Part shown: in pieces, positions 8,266 to 17,369 of the stretch | Numbering within the stretch: the first letter of the stretch is position 1 | Layout: each line of letters begins with the position of its first letter | Notes under the pieces: model-generated | What the model was told of the DNA's origin: nothing | The model's database searches: none | Seen by the model: the letters and a program-made list of their open reading frames with translations, nothing else | Origin: Streptomyces sp. AP-93 | GTDB lineage: Bacteria > Actinomycetota > Actinomycetes > Streptomycetales > Streptomycetaceae | Direction: 5' to 3' | NCBI RefSeq assembly: GCF_022808175.1 | Contig: NZ_JALGBX010000023.1 | Coordinates: 1-64,000, forward strand | Length of the DNA: 64,000 nt | Made by a program: the position numbers and the translations under genes

Positions 8266-9963
8266 TTAGCGGATGGCCGGGAGCTCGTCGATCGCCTGCT
8301 GGTCCGCGGCCGGGGCCGGGGCGAGCAGCTTGGCGGCGACGGGGGCCGGGGCCACCGGGGTGGCGTGCGGGCCGCACGTCACGTTCTGGGCGTCGACCTT
8401 GCCGGTGAGCAGGTAGGTGTCGACCCGGGTGTTGATGCAGGGGTTCAGCAGGTTGGTGACACCGTGCGAGCCGGCGCCCTGCTCGGTGATCAGAACCGAG
8501 CCGGCGAGCCGCTTGTTCAGCGAGACCCCGCCCTTGTACGGCGTGGCCGCGTCCCGCTCCGCCTGGACGATCAGCACCGGCGGCAGGCCGCGGTGAGCGC
8601 CGACGCCGACCTCGATGGCGTTGTGCTGCTTGGACTTCCAGGTGGCGCAGGGCAGGTTCATCCACGCGTTGGCCCAGGTCATGAAGGGGTACTGGGCGTG
8701 CAGCTTGGTGTTGTCCCGGTCCCACTTGGACCAGCTGGTGGGCCACTTGGCGTCGGCGCACTCGACGGCGGTGTAGACCGCGTTGCCGTTCTCCGCCGCG
8801 GCGTTGCCCTGGATGTCGCTCATGTCGGGGGCGATGGCGTCGATCAGCGCCTGCTCGTCACCGGCGGCGTACGCGGCCCAGGTCTGGGCGACGGGCACCC
8901 AGGAGGAGTCGTAGTACGGGGCGCTCTGGAAGAAGCCGATGAGCTCGGCCGGGCCGACGACCCCGCCGAGCGGGTCGGCCTTGGCCTTGGCGCGCAGCTC
9001 CAGCCACTTGGCCTCGACCTCTGCGCGGGTCTTGCCCAGGTGGAAGGAGGCGTCGTTCTTGGCGACCCAGTCCTCCCAGTCGTTCCAGCGCATCTGGAAG
9101 GCGACGTCCTGGCCGAGGTTGGCCTCGTACCAGATGTTGTCGCGGGACGGGTCCACCACGCTGTCGACGATCATGCGGCGCACGTGCGTCGGGAACAGGG
9201 TCGCGTAGACCCCGCCGATGTAGGTGCCGTAGGAGACGCCGAGGAAGTTCAGCTTCTTCTCGCCGAGGGCGGCACGGATGACGTCCAGGTCACGCGCGAC
9301 GTTCGGCGTGGTCATGAACGGCAGCATCTCGCCGCTGCGCTCCTTGCAGCCGTCCGCGTACTCCGCGGCGAGCTTGCGCTGGGCGTCCTTGTCGGCCTTG
9401 GTGTCCGGCACCGGGTCGGCCTTGGGTGCCTTGACGAACTCCTGCGGGTCGATGCAGGAGATCGGCGCGGAGTGGCCGACGCCGCGCGGGTCGAAGCCCA
9501 CAAAGTCGTACGCCTTGGCGGTGTTGACCCACAGCGGGCTCTTGGTGGTGATGCGGCGCGGGAAGCGCATGCCGGAGCCGCCGGGCCCGCCCGGGTTGTA
9601 GACGAGCGCGCCCTGGCGCTCCTCCTTGGTGCCGGTGCTGACGGCGCGGTCGACCGCGAGGTCGATCGTCTTGCCGAAGGGCTTGCTGTAGTCGAGCGGG
9701 ACCTTCACGAAGCCGCACTGGATGGGCGCCGCGAAGCCCCAGTCGGGCGGGCAGTCTTTCCAGTCGATCCCGGCGCGCGCCGCGCGGGCGGCGGCGATCT
9801 GGGTGCCGAACGCCTCGGCGATCGGGTTGTCGCGGCCGGAGGGGCCGGGGGAGCCCGACGAGAACGTCGAGGAGGCCGACGCCGACGGGGCGAGCAGCAG
9901 GCTCGCCGCCAGCGTGCCGGTGACCAGAGTGGCGGCGCTCCCCAGCACCGCGTTGCGTATCAC
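8266..9963 (-). CDS. Secreted tripeptidyl-aminopeptidase-like alpha/beta hydrolase
   Basis: A 565-residue secreted serine hydrolase of the Streptomyces Tap/SlpD type. A signal peptide with hydrophobic core (ATLVTGTLAASLLLAPSASA) ends near residue 30. YNPGGPGGSG is the oxyanion region and GVSYGTYIG holds nucleophile Ser244. The C-terminal TAP-like domain includes VLIVQAERD and GAGSHG with the likely catalytic Asp and His. It probably removes N-terminal peptides from extracellular proteins. The upstream region 9964-10185 holds a purine-rich GGGGGAA ribosome site and short inverted repeats, but no gene. Confidence 0.92.
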   Translation of the reverse strand: MIRNAVLGSAATLVTGTLAASLLLAPSASASSTFSSGSPGPSGRDNPIAEAFGTQIAAARAARAGIDWKDCPPDWGFAAPIQCGFVKVPLDYSKPFGKTIDLAVDRAVSTGTKEERQGALVYNPGGPGGSGMRFPRRITTKSPLWVNTAKAYDFVGFDPRGVGHSAPISCIDPQEFVKAPKADPVPDTKADKDAQRKLAAEYADGCKERSGEMLPFMTTPNVARDLDVIRAALGEKKLNFLGVSYGTYIGGVYATLFPTHVRRMIVDSVVDPSRDNIWYEANLGQDVAFQMRWNDWEDWVAKNDASFHLGKTRAEVEAKWLELRAKAKADPLGGVVGPAELIGFFQSAPYYDSSWVPVAQTWAAYAAGDEQALIDAIAPDMSDIQGNAAAENGNAVYTAVECADAKWPTSWSKWDRDNTKLHAQYPFMTWANAWMNLPCATWKSKQHNAIEVGVGAHRGLPPVLIVQAERDAATPYKGGVSLNKRLAGSVLITEQGAGSHGVTNLLNPCINTRVDTYLLTGKVDAQNVTCGPHATPVAPAPVAAKLLAPAPAADQQAIDELPAIR

Positions 9964-10185
9964 GTGGTTGTTCCCCCTGCGTCATCTGCCGCCGTGGGCG
10001 GCGTGGTTCGTGCCGGCGTGGATGTGCGTCGGCACGTGCAGGGGATACTTCCGCCTGACCGGGAGCGGGCGACAGAGCACGGGGCCGTTCTTTGCCAACC
10101 CGATATCCGGACATGGGTGTACCGCTGAGCGGTGTCGGGTTCGTCCCGGGTTCGGCGGTCGTCGGCCGTGGCGGCCCGCCCGGGT

Positions 10186-11012
10186 TCACCAACCGTAGGC
10201 GGCGCAGGCGGAGTCGAGCAGTTCGCGGAGCCGCAACGCGTCCGGGGCCAGGGCCGTGACCAGGACGGCCGGACCCGCCAGCGGGGAGAGCGCCGCGAAC
10301 TCCCCCAGCATCCCGGCCTGCGGCGGGGCCTTCGCGAACTCCGGGTCCACCACCAGCAGTTGGCCCAGTGCCCGGTGGCCCGCGAGTCCCGCCGGACCGT
10401 CCCAGCCGCCCGGTGCGCCGGGTCCGCAGGCCACCTCCTGGTCCAGCAGCGGGCGGCCGTCCAGGGTCACGGTCAGCCGGGCACGCAGCAGGCCCGGAAC
10501 CTCCCCGGTGCGGCCGAGCACCTGCTCTTCGCGCAGCAGGAGCCGGGCGGTGGGGGCGAGTTCGGCCGAGGTGTGGACCCGCAGGTCGCTGCCGCGCACC
10601 GAGACCAGGGGCTCCGGAAGCCAGCGCACCGCCGCTCCGTCCCCGAGCCGGAGCCGTACGTCGTACCGCGCGGGTTCCCCGTGCCGGCCGGGCAGCGCCA
10701 GGGTGGCCGCCGCCGAGCGGAGCACCAGCCGGGCGCCCGGTCCGGCCGTGGCCTCGACCGTGAGGTGGTCACCGCCCAGCGGGGCGCTCATGGCGCCGAC
10801 CAGCATGACGCCCGCTTCGCCGGGCCCGCCCCGGGTGCGGCGCAGGGCGAGCGGCCCCTCCCCGGCCAGCAGCGGCAGGGCGGTGGAGCCCCGCCCGTCG
10901 GCGGCGGCGCCGATCCGGGCGGTGGCGCGCAGGCCGGCCGGAGCGGGGGCCGGGGGGCGGGCGGGGGGCGCGCCCGTCACCGTGGGGATGGCCGCGGGGA
11001 TCGCCGTAGGGC

Positions 11013-11016
<4 letters not shown>
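10186..11016 (-). CDS. ureD: Urease accessory protein UreD
   Basis: Last gene of the urease operon, 276 residues. UreD (UreH) binds apo-urease and forms the tunnel that passes nickel from UreG through UreF to the active site. The sequence matches the family in size and in the LLLREEQVLGRTGE and VLVTALAPDALRLRELL regions. The likely start is GTG at 11014-11016, overlapping the ureG stop as GTGA, which implies translational coupling. The N-terminal 40 residues are Ala/Pro-rich and poorly conserved. No terminator hairpin was recognised after it. Confidence 0.88.
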
Positions 11017-11717
<701 letters not shown>

Positions 11718-11774
11718 GGGGGTCTCCTTGAGCTGAAGGGGGGGCATCCGGGGTGGGGTACGGCACGGCATGGA

Positions 11775-12449
11775 TCAGGAGGCGAACAGGCGGACCGGCC
11801 AGTCGGCATGGGCCTGCGCCGCGATGTCCAGCAGTGGCGAGGAGGCCGCGGGCAGGGTGTGCGTACCGTCGGTGCGGGCCCGTCGCGCGGCCTGCTCCGC
11901 GCGACGGGACACGGAGTCCAGCTCGGGGGCGAGCACGGCCAGGACCCGGCTCGCCTCGAAGGGGTCCAGGCCGAGCAGCCGTACCGTGGCGGTGGCGGGC
12001 CCGCTCACGCTCTCGTACGCCGCCATGTGCGCGGCGTCCAGCGGCCCGAGCCCCGCCGACCGGGCCGTGACGCCGAGCACCACGGGCTGGTGCGCCCCGC
12101 GCGGGAACGCGGCGGCCAGCGCGTCCAGTTCCGCGCCGGGCCAGGTGGCGCGGGCGGCCCGCATCAGCTGGCGCCCGAGCCGCCGCCCGGCGGCGCGCAG
12201 CGCGGGCGACGGGGTCCGGGCGTCGGCGGCTTCGTCGAGGGCCGCCGGGTCGATCCCGAGGGCGGCCGCCGCGGCGAGGCCGGCCGCGACGAGCCCGGCG
12301 GTGTGCAGCCGGCCCCGGCAGAACTCCGCCAGGGTCGCGGCGTCATGGATCCGGCCCGCCTTGCAGGCGGCCTCGGCCCCGCCGGAGTGGGCGTGCCCTC
12401 CGGCGGGGAAACGGCCGTCGGCGAGGACGAGGAGGGTGGCGAGGCTCAT
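11775..12449 (-). CDS. ureF: Urease accessory protein UreF
   Basis: A 224-residue all-helical accessory protein that acts with UreD and UreG in nickel insertion. The N-terminus LVLADGRFPAGGHAHSGG is the conserved UreF opening (normally S-D-[SG]-x-F-P-x-G-x-[FY]-x-H-S). It follows ureC by 18 bp and precedes ureG by 57 bp, in the usual actinobacterial order. No ureE is present, so the nickel-storage role must be met elsewhere. Confidence 0.94.
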   Translation of the reverse strand: MSLATLLVLADGRFPAGGHAHSGGAEAACKAGRIHDAATLAEFCRGRLHTAGLVAAGLAAAAALGIDPAALDEAADARTPSPALRAAGRRLGRQLMRAARATWPGAELDALAAAFPRGAHQPVVLGVTARSAGLGPLDAAHMAAYESVSGPATATVRLLGLDPFEASRVLAVLAPELDSVSRRAEQAARRARTDGTHTLPAASSPLLDIAAQAHADWPVRLFAS

Positions 12450-12467
12450 CGGAACAGAGTCCTCCCG

Positions 12468-14189
12468 TCAGAAGAGGAAATAGCGCTGGGCCATGGGGAG
12501 TTCCGCTGCCGGGGCCGGTTCCACCACCTCGCCGTCGATGGTGACGGTGAAGGTGTCGGCGTCGACTTCCACCCTCGGCATGGCGTCGTTGTTGCGCATG
12601 TCCGCCTTGGTCACCTTGCGGGTGCTCTCGATGGCGACGAACTCCTTGCCGAGTCCGAGCCGTTCGGGCAGGCCGTCGTCGAGGGCCGCCTGGGACGTGA
12701 AGTTGACCGAGTTGAGGCCGGGGGCCCGCCCGTACGCCCCGAACATCGGGCGCGGCAGGACCGGCTGCGGGGTGGGGATGGAGGCGTTGGCGTCGCCCAT
12801 CTGCGCATAGGCGATCTGGCCTCCCTTGATGACCAGTTCGGGTTTGACTCCGAAGAAGGCGGGCTTCCACAGCACCAGGTCGGCGAGCTTGCCGGTCTCG
12901 ACGGAGCCGATCTCGCGGGCCAGGCCCTGGGCGACGGCGGGGTTGATCGTGTACTTGGCGACGTAGCGCCGGGCCCGGTGGTTGTCGGCGGGTCCGTCGC
13001 CGGGCAGGGAGCCTCGGCGCTTCTTCATCACGTGGGCGGTCTGCCAGGTGCGCAGGATCACCTCGCCAACGCGGCCCATGGCCTGGGCGTCGGAGGAGAT
13101 GATCGAGATGGCTCCGAGGTCGTGCAGGACGTCCTCGGCGGCGATGGTGGAGGGCCGGATCCGGGACTCGGCGAAGGCCAGGTCCTCGGGGACGGCGGGA
13201 TTGAGGTGGTGGCAGACCATCAGCATGTCGAGGTGTTCCTCAACGGTGTTGACGGTGTGCGGCCGGGTCGGGTTGGTGGAGCTGGGCAGGATGTTCGGCT
13301 CGGAGACCACGGTGATGATGTCGGGGGCGTGCCCGCCGCCCGCGCCCTCGGTGTGGTACGAGTGGATGGTCCGTCCGCCGATGGCGGCGAGGGTGTCGGC
13401 GACGAAACCGGCTTCGTTGAGGGTGTCGGTGTGGATGGCGGCCTGGGCGCCGGTCTCCTCGCAGACGGTGAGGCAGGCGTCGATGACGGCCGGGGTGGAT
13501 CCCCAGTCCTCGTGGAGCTTGAAGCCGAGTGCTCCGCCGCGCAGTTGGGAGTACATGCCCTCGCGGGACATGGTGTTGCCCTTGCCGAGCAGGCCGATGT
13601 TGACGGGGTGGGCCTCCAGCGCGGCGAACATCCGGGCCAGGTGCCAGGGTCCGGGGGTGACGGTGGTGGCCTTGGTGCCCTCCGCGGGGCCGGTGCCACC
13701 GCCGACGAGGGTGGTGATGCCGGAGGCGAGGGCCTCCTCGATCACGGTCGGGGAGATGAAGTGGACGTGGGCGTCGACGGCGCCCGCGGTGAGGATCTTC
13801 CCGTTGCCCGCGATGATCTCGGTCTCGGGGCCGATCACCAGCGCGCGGTCGACGCCGTCCATGGTGTCGGGGTTGCCCGCCTTGCCGATCCCGCAGATCC
13901 GGCCGTCGCGGATGCCGACGTCGGCCTTGACGATGCCCCAGTGGTCGAGGATCACCACCCCGGTGATGACGGTGTCGGCGGCTCCCTCGGCCCGGGTGGT
14001 GCGGGCCTGGCCCATGGATTCGCGGATGACCTTGCCGCCGCCGAAGACCGCCTCGTCGCCGGCCCGGCCGGGGCCGCCGCCGAGGTCCTGCTCGATCTCG
14101 ACGAAGAGGTCGGTGTCGGCGAGGCGGATGCGGTCGCCCGTGGTGGGCCCGAAGAGGTCGGCGTAGACCTGGCGCGACATCTCAGCCAT
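12468..14189 (-). CDS. ureC: Urease subunit alpha
   Basis: A 573-residue catalytic subunit hydrolysing urea to ammonia and carbamate. Its nickel centre is complete: DAHVHF (two His ligands), GFKLHEDWG with the lysine that becomes carbamylated, HTDTLNE and HSYHTEGAGGGHAPD (further His ligands), and SSDAQAMGR (Asp ligand). The mobile flap CHHLNP is also present. Length is normal. The start overlaps the end of ureB by 8 bp, indicating coupling. Nothing suggests inactivation. Confidence 0.98.
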   Translation of the reverse strand: MAEMSRQVYADLFGPTTGDRIRLADTDLFVEIEQDLGGGPGRAGDEAVFGGGKVIRESMGQARTTRAEGAADTVITGVVILDHWGIVKADVGIRDGRICGIGKAGNPDTMDGVDRALVIGPETEIIAGNGKILTAGAVDAHVHFISPTVIEEALASGITTLVGGGTGPAEGTKATTVTPGPWHLARMFAALEAHPVNIGLLGKGNTMSREGMYSQLRGGALGFKLHEDWGSTPAVIDACLTVCEETGAQAAIHTDTLNEAGFVADTLAAIGGRTIHSYHTEGAGGGHAPDIITVVSEPNILPSSTNPTRPHTVNTVEEHLDMLMVCHHLNPAVPEDLAFAESRIRPSTIAAEDVLHDLGAISIISSDAQAMGRVGEVILRTWQTAHVMKKRRGSLPGDGPADNHRARRYVAKYTINPAVAQGLAREIGSVETGKLADLVLWKPAFFGVKPELVIKGGQIAYAQMGDANASIPTPQPVLPRPMFGAYGRAPGLNSVNFTSQAALDDGLPERLGLGKEFVAIESTRKVTKADMRNNDAMPRVEVDADTFTVTIDGEVVEPAPAAELPMAQRYFLF

Positions 14190-14505
14190 CGAGCGGCCCT
14201 CCGGTCTCCCCGCGCAGTCCCGGCACGGTGCGCAGCCCGGCCAGCGGCACGAGGGTCACGGCGACCGGGATGCCCGGCTCGAAGCGGACCGCGGTGCCGG
14301 CGGCGATGTCGAGGCGCAGTCCGTGGGCGGCGCGGCGGTCGAAGTCGAGGCCGGGGTTGGCCTCGGCGAAGTGGTAGTGCGAGCCGACCTGGACGGGCCG
14401 GTCGGCGGCGTTGAGCACGGTGAGTCGGGTGACGGGCCGGCCTTCGTTGAGGCGCACCAGGCCGTCCCCGTAGGCGATTTCGCCGGGGATCATGCGGGCA
14501 CTCAC
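14182..14505 (-). CDS. ureB: Urease subunit beta
   Basis: A 107-residue structural subunit. MIPGEIAYGDG at the N-terminus, GSHYHFAEANPGLDFDR in the middle and GTAVRFEPG are conserved UreB segments. It overlaps ureA upstream by 4 bp (ATGA) and ureC downstream by 8 bp. It is a separate protein, as in most bacteria, not the UreAB fusion of Helicobacter. Confidence 0.97.
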   Translation of the reverse strand: MSARMIPGEIAYGDGLVRLNEGRPVTRLTVLNAADRPVQVGSHYHFAEANPGLDFDRRAAHGLRLDIAAGTAVRFEPGIPVAVTLVPLAGLRTVPGLRGETGGPLDG

Positions 14506-14810
14506 TTATCGACGATGGGGTCGTGGACGGTGACGAGCTTGGTGCCGTCCGGGAAGGTCGCCTCGACCTGGACGTCGTGGATCATCTCGGGTATCCCCTC
14601 CATGACCTCCTCGCGGGAGAGCACGGTCCGACCGGAGGCCATCAGCTCGGCCACCGTCCGGCCGTCGCGGGCTCCTTCGAGGATGTGTGCGGTGATCAGG
14701 GCCATCGCCTCGGGATGGTTGAGGAGCACGCCCCGCGCCTTGCGTCTCTCGGCCACGTCGGCGGCCACGTGGATGAGCAGTCTCTCCTGCTCGTGGGGGG
14801 TCAGCTGCAC
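14502..14810 (-). CDS. ureA: Urease subunit gamma
   Basis: About 102 residues and the first gene of ureABCFGD. The conserved opening MQLTPHEQERLLIH fits a GTG start at 14810. TTG at 14822 and GTG at 14819 are in-frame alternatives closer to the purine-rich GGAAG, so the start is not settled. GRTVLSREEVMEGIP and VEATFPDGTKLVTVHDPI are the family's conserved segments. The upstream gap 14823-15114 holds a tRNA-T-arm-like hairpin and a 20-bp palindrome, described separately. Confidence 0.93.
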   Translation of the reverse strand: MQLTPHEQERLLIHVAADVAERRKARGVLLNHPEAMALITAHILEGARDGRTVAELMASGRTVLSREEVMEGIPEMIHDVQVEATFPDGTKLVTVHDPIVDK

Positions 14811-15050
14811 AGCAATCACCAAGCTTCCGGGACATGATCAACATCGCGCCGGGCCGACCCTATGGGCCGCCAACACTTTGTTGACCTGCGCATATCCGAG
14901 CCAAGCGTGTCTTGCCCAACACAGGGAAAGGCTTTCCGTCCCGCCCACCGGCGCTTTGCCCGCGCATGGGTGACCATGGGCGGAAGGAACGTGGCCGTCA
15001 CGCTAGGGGCCGCGCTTTTCCGCTGAGTTAACCCACGTTTCGAGCAGGTA

Positions 15051-15075
15051 CCCGGTTCAACTCCGGGCATCGCAC
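15051..15075 (+). other. tRNA T-arm-like hairpin, no complete tRNA found
   Basis: CCCGG (15051-15055), loop TTCAACT (15056-15062) and CCGGG (15063-15067) reproduce a 5-bp T stem with a loop fitting the tRNA TTCRANY consensus, followed by CATCGCA. I could not find a matching 5' acceptor (TGCGATG) or a D or anticodon arm in the 80 bases upstream. It may be a tRNA remnant or chance. Confidence 0.35.
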
Positions 15076-15079
15076 AGCC

Positions 15080-15099
15080 CGGTTCCGTATACGGAACCG
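15080..15099. promoter_or_regulatory. 20-bp perfect palindrome before VOC gene
   Basis: CGGTTCCGTATACGGAACCG is exactly self-complementary over 20 bp and ends 15 bp before the VOC start codon, just upstream of the GAGGAG ribosome site. It has no loop, so an operator for a dimeric regulator is more likely than a terminator. The cognate regulator is not evident. Confidence 0.5.
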
Positions 15100-15114
15100 C
15101 CCACGAGGAGCAGC

Positions 15115-15504
15115 ATGTTCGTCAACCCCGTCCGCCACATCACCTTCGACGCACAGGAGCCGTACGCGCTGGCGCAGTTCTGGTCCGCCGTCACCGGCTT
15201 CCCCATCCACCCGGACGATCAGCCGGAGGACGACGAGATCCTGCTGGACGCGGGTCAGCCGGGCGTGCCGGGGGTGCTCTTCGTCCGGGTGCCCGAGGGC
15301 AAGTCCGCGAAGAACCGGGTCCACTTGGACATCCAGCCCGTGACCGGGACCCGAGACGAGAACGTCGAGCGGCTCATCGCGCTCGGCGCGAAGCTGCAGG
15401 CCGACCACCGCCGGGAGGGCGGCATGGGCTGGGTCACGCTGACCGACCCCGAGGGCAACGAACTGTGCATCGAGCGCAGCGTCTCGGAGCGCGCCGGGTC
15501 CTGA
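15115..15504 (+). CDS. VOC family (glyoxalase/bleomycin-resistance-like) protein
   Basis: A 129-residue single-domain protein of the vicinal oxygen chelate fold. VRHITFDAQEPYALAQFW opens the first beta-alpha-beta unit, NRVHLDIQPV the middle strand, and GWVTLTDPEGNELCIE is the typical C-terminal metal-side motif. Such small Streptomyces proteins are often annotated as glyoxalases, but substrate and activity are usually unknown. ATG at 15115 follows GAGGAG. It converges on the ATPase gene with a 6-bp gap. Confidence 0.9.
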   Translation: MFVNPVRHITFDAQEPYALAQFWSAVTGFPIHPDDQPEDDEILLDAGQPGVPGVLFVRVPEGKSAKNRVHLDIQPVTGTRDENVERLIALGAKLQADHRREGGMGWVTLTDPEGNELCIERSVSERAGS

Positions 15505-15510
15505 CCGGCC

Positions 15511-15963
15511 TCAACAGCCGGTACGCGTCCTCGCGGGAGCGCCGGCGACCACCCAGGGCAGGGCGATCCACACGGTTTTGCCGCCGTCCTCGGTCGGGCT
15601 GACCGAGAGCCGGCCGCCCGCCTCCGCGGCGAGCCAGCGGATGATGACCATCCCCCGGCCGTTGTCCTGCTGGACGGCGGCCGGGAGCCGCTTGGGCCAG
15701 CGCGGGTGGCTGTCGGTGACCCCGATGCGGAGCCACTCCTCGCGCTCCAGGCGGATGTCCACGGTGAAGGTCGGCGACTGCCCGAAGGTGTGCTGCACGG
15801 AGTTGGTGGCCAGTTCCGAGACGATGAGCCGGATGCTGTCGGCGGCCTCGGTCCCCTCGGACAGTCCCCACTCGCCCAGCACCTCCGCGACGTAGCGGCG
15901 GGCGGCCGCGACCGAGGCGGGATCGCTCGGCAGAGTGACGGATGCTTCCTGATGATCTGCCAT
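15511..15963 (-). CDS. Anti-sigma-factor-type ATP-binding protein (HATPase)
   Basis: A 150-residue single-domain GHKL ATPase like SpoIIAB/RsbW and the many Streptomyces relatives. RLIVSELATNSVQHTFG is the N box and DNGRGMVIIRWLA the G1 box; GKTVWIALPW closes the fold. ATG at 15963 (MADHQEASV) is chosen because the 23 residues before it are low-complexity. It sits back-to-back with a WhiJ-like XRE gene and a DUF397 gene, a trio recurrent in Streptomyces and linked to developmental control at the whiJ and abaA-like loci. A partner sigma factor is not in the window. Confidence 0.9.
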   Translation of the reverse strand: MADHQEASVTLPSDPASVAAARRYVAEVLGEWGLSEGTEAADSIRLIVSELATNSVQHTFGQSPTFTVDIRLEREEWLRIGVTDSHPRWPKRLPAAVQQDNGRGMVIIRWLAAEAGGRLSVSPTEDGGKTVWIALPWVVAGAPARTRTGC

Positions 15964-16059
15964 GGCGACGGTCCCTTTCCCACCGGGGCGAAGCCGCCCC
16001 GGATCTGTGCTGGACGCCAGAGTGCCACCCATCGTCCCGCCGTTTCCGCCGATCCCTCA

Positions 16060-16075
16060 AGATATGCATATATCT
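16060..16075. promoter_or_regulatory. AT-rich near-palindrome in the XRE/ATPase divergent region
   Basis: AGATATGCATATATCT contains the perfect palindrome ATATGCATAT (16062-16071). It stands out sharply from the GC-rich background in the 197-bp gap between the divergent ATPase (15963) and XRE (16161) genes. It is a likely promoter or operator element for one or both. Confidence 0.4.
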
Positions 16076-16160
16076 GTCGCTCAATGCGGTGAACTCTGCT
16101 ACGGAAGAGCGTATTTGGACGGCAGACTGGTGCGAGCTGTGCCGGTGGAAGGAGGCGGGT

Positions 16161-17048
16161 GTGCAGCATGGTCCCGCGGTGCGCCGACGCAAGCTCGGCG
16201 AGGAACTGCGTGCCCTGCGCGACCGGACCGGACTCACCAGTGGTGAGGCGGCCCGGCTGGCGGGTTGGCACCAGTCGAAGATCAGCCGTATCGAGACGGG
16301 GCGCAGCGGCGTCAAGGTGGAGGACATCCGGCTGCTGCTCGACGTCTACGGGGACGACGTCGTGAGCGCGCAGCAGCGCGCCCTGCTGGAGGCCCTCTCG
16401 GCCTCGGCGGCGGGCCCCGCACCGGACGCCGACACGGGACGCGGCCGCCAGTGGTGGCACGACTACCGGGGGCTGCTGCCGCAGGAGTACCGGGACTTCA
16501 TCAGCCTGGAGGCGGGCGCCCGTTCGGCCCGCACCGTCGAGCTGTCCGTGGTGCCCGGACTGCTCCAGACGCCGGAGTACGCGCGCGCCGTGACCCGGGC
16601 CGCGCTGGGCGGGCTGCCGGAGCCGAAGGTGGACGCGCTGGTCGACGTACGGCTGGCGCGTCAGTCCGTACTGCGGGCCGATCCGCCGCTGGAGCTGAGC
16701 GCCGTGCTGGACGAGGCGGTGCTGCGGCGCACGATCGGCGGGGCGGGGGTGATGGAGGAACAGTTGAGGCACCTGGTGGAGGTGGCGCGTTTGCCCCAAG
16801 TGCGGCTTCAGGTACTGCCGTTCAGCGTGGGGGGACATCTCGGCCTCACCGGTCCGTTCGTCATCTTCTCATTTCCGAACATCGCCGATCTGGATGTGGT
16901 GGTACTCGACCATTTGACGAGTAGCCTCTATCTGGAGCGGAAGGAAGACCTTGAGGCGTACAGCGCCGCGTTCCGCACCATCCAGGCGCACGCCCTCCCG
17001 CCCCGCGATTCGTCGGATCTCATCAGCGCCCTCGCTGACGACGCGTAA
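16161..17048 (+). CDS. WhiJ-like XRE regulator with DUF5753 domain
   Basis: A 295-residue DNA-binding protein. An N-terminal XRE helix-turn-helix (about residues 10-65, with TSGEAARLAGWHQSKISRIE) is followed by the DUF5753 domain (about 100-280), with YRDFISLEAGARSARTVE, the pocket-like VPGLLQTPEYARAV and the late LTSSLYLERKED. This architecture is that of WhiJ and its many Streptomyces paralogues. GTG at 16161 is preceded by AAGGAGG at 16149-16155; the longer frame upstream has no credible start. It is followed after 12 bp by a DUF397 gene, its usual partner. Confidence 0.93.
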   Translation: MQHGPAVRRRKLGEELRALRDRTGLTSGEAARLAGWHQSKISRIETGRSGVKVEDIRLLLDVYGDDVVSAQQRALLEALSASAAGPAPDADTGRGRQWWHDYRGLLPQEYRDFISLEAGARSARTVELSVVPGLLQTPEYARAVTRAALGGLPEPKVDALVDVRLARQSVLRADPPLELSAVLDEAVLRRTIGGAGVMEEQLRHLVEVARLPQVRLQVLPFSVGGHLGLTGPFVIFSFPNIADLDVVVLDHLTSSLYLERKEDLEAYSAAFRTIQAHALPPRDSSDLISALADDA

Positions 17049-17060
17049 GGAGGCACCCCC

Positions 17061-17282
17061 GTGTCCGCAACCCCCTTATCCACAGGCGGACTTCTGAACA
17101 GCGCGCGGTGGCGGCGAAGCAGCCGCAGCACCGGAATGAACAACTGTGTGGAAACGGCCGTCCTCGGCGGCGGTCTGCTCGCCGTCCGCGACTCCAAGCG
17201 GACGGACGGCCCGGCCGTGCTCTTCACCGGGCCGGCCTGGGACGGCTTCCTCGTCTCCGTCCGTGCGGATCTCGAGACGTAG
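17061..17282 (+). CDS. DUF397 small protein
   Basis: A 73-residue protein with the DUF397 signature: WRRSSRSTGMNNCVETA, then AVRDSKRTDGPAVLFTG and WDGFLVSVRADL. In Streptomyces these acidic proteins are encoded next to WhiJ-like regulators and are thought to counteract them, possibly by binding. GTG at 17061 is preceded by GGAGG, which overlaps the end of the XRE gene. Length and motifs are complete. Confidence 0.92.
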   Translation: MSATPLSTGGLLNSARWRRSSRSTGMNNCVETAVLGGGLLAVRDSKRTDGPAVLFTGPAWDGFLVSVRADLET

Positions 17283-17285
17283 GGC

Positions 17286-17351
17286 GGGACGCAGGAGGGA
17301 CGTAGGAGGGACGTAGGAGACGCAGGAGACGTAGGACGCAGAACGCAGGAG
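17286..17351. repeat. Imperfect short tandem repeats after the DUF397 gene
   Basis: Five to seven degenerate copies of (GG)GACG(C/T)AGGA run from 17286 to 17351 between the convergent DUF397 and bioF genes. No open frame or stable hairpin is seen in it. Confidence 0.8.
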
Positions 17352-17369
17352 CGCCCGTAACGGCTCCGT

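Noticed and set aside
14816..15070. 84-residue minus-strand open frame before ureA
   Set aside because: It runs antisense through the T-arm-like and palindromic region, has unusual composition and no family resemblance. It is more likely non-coding.
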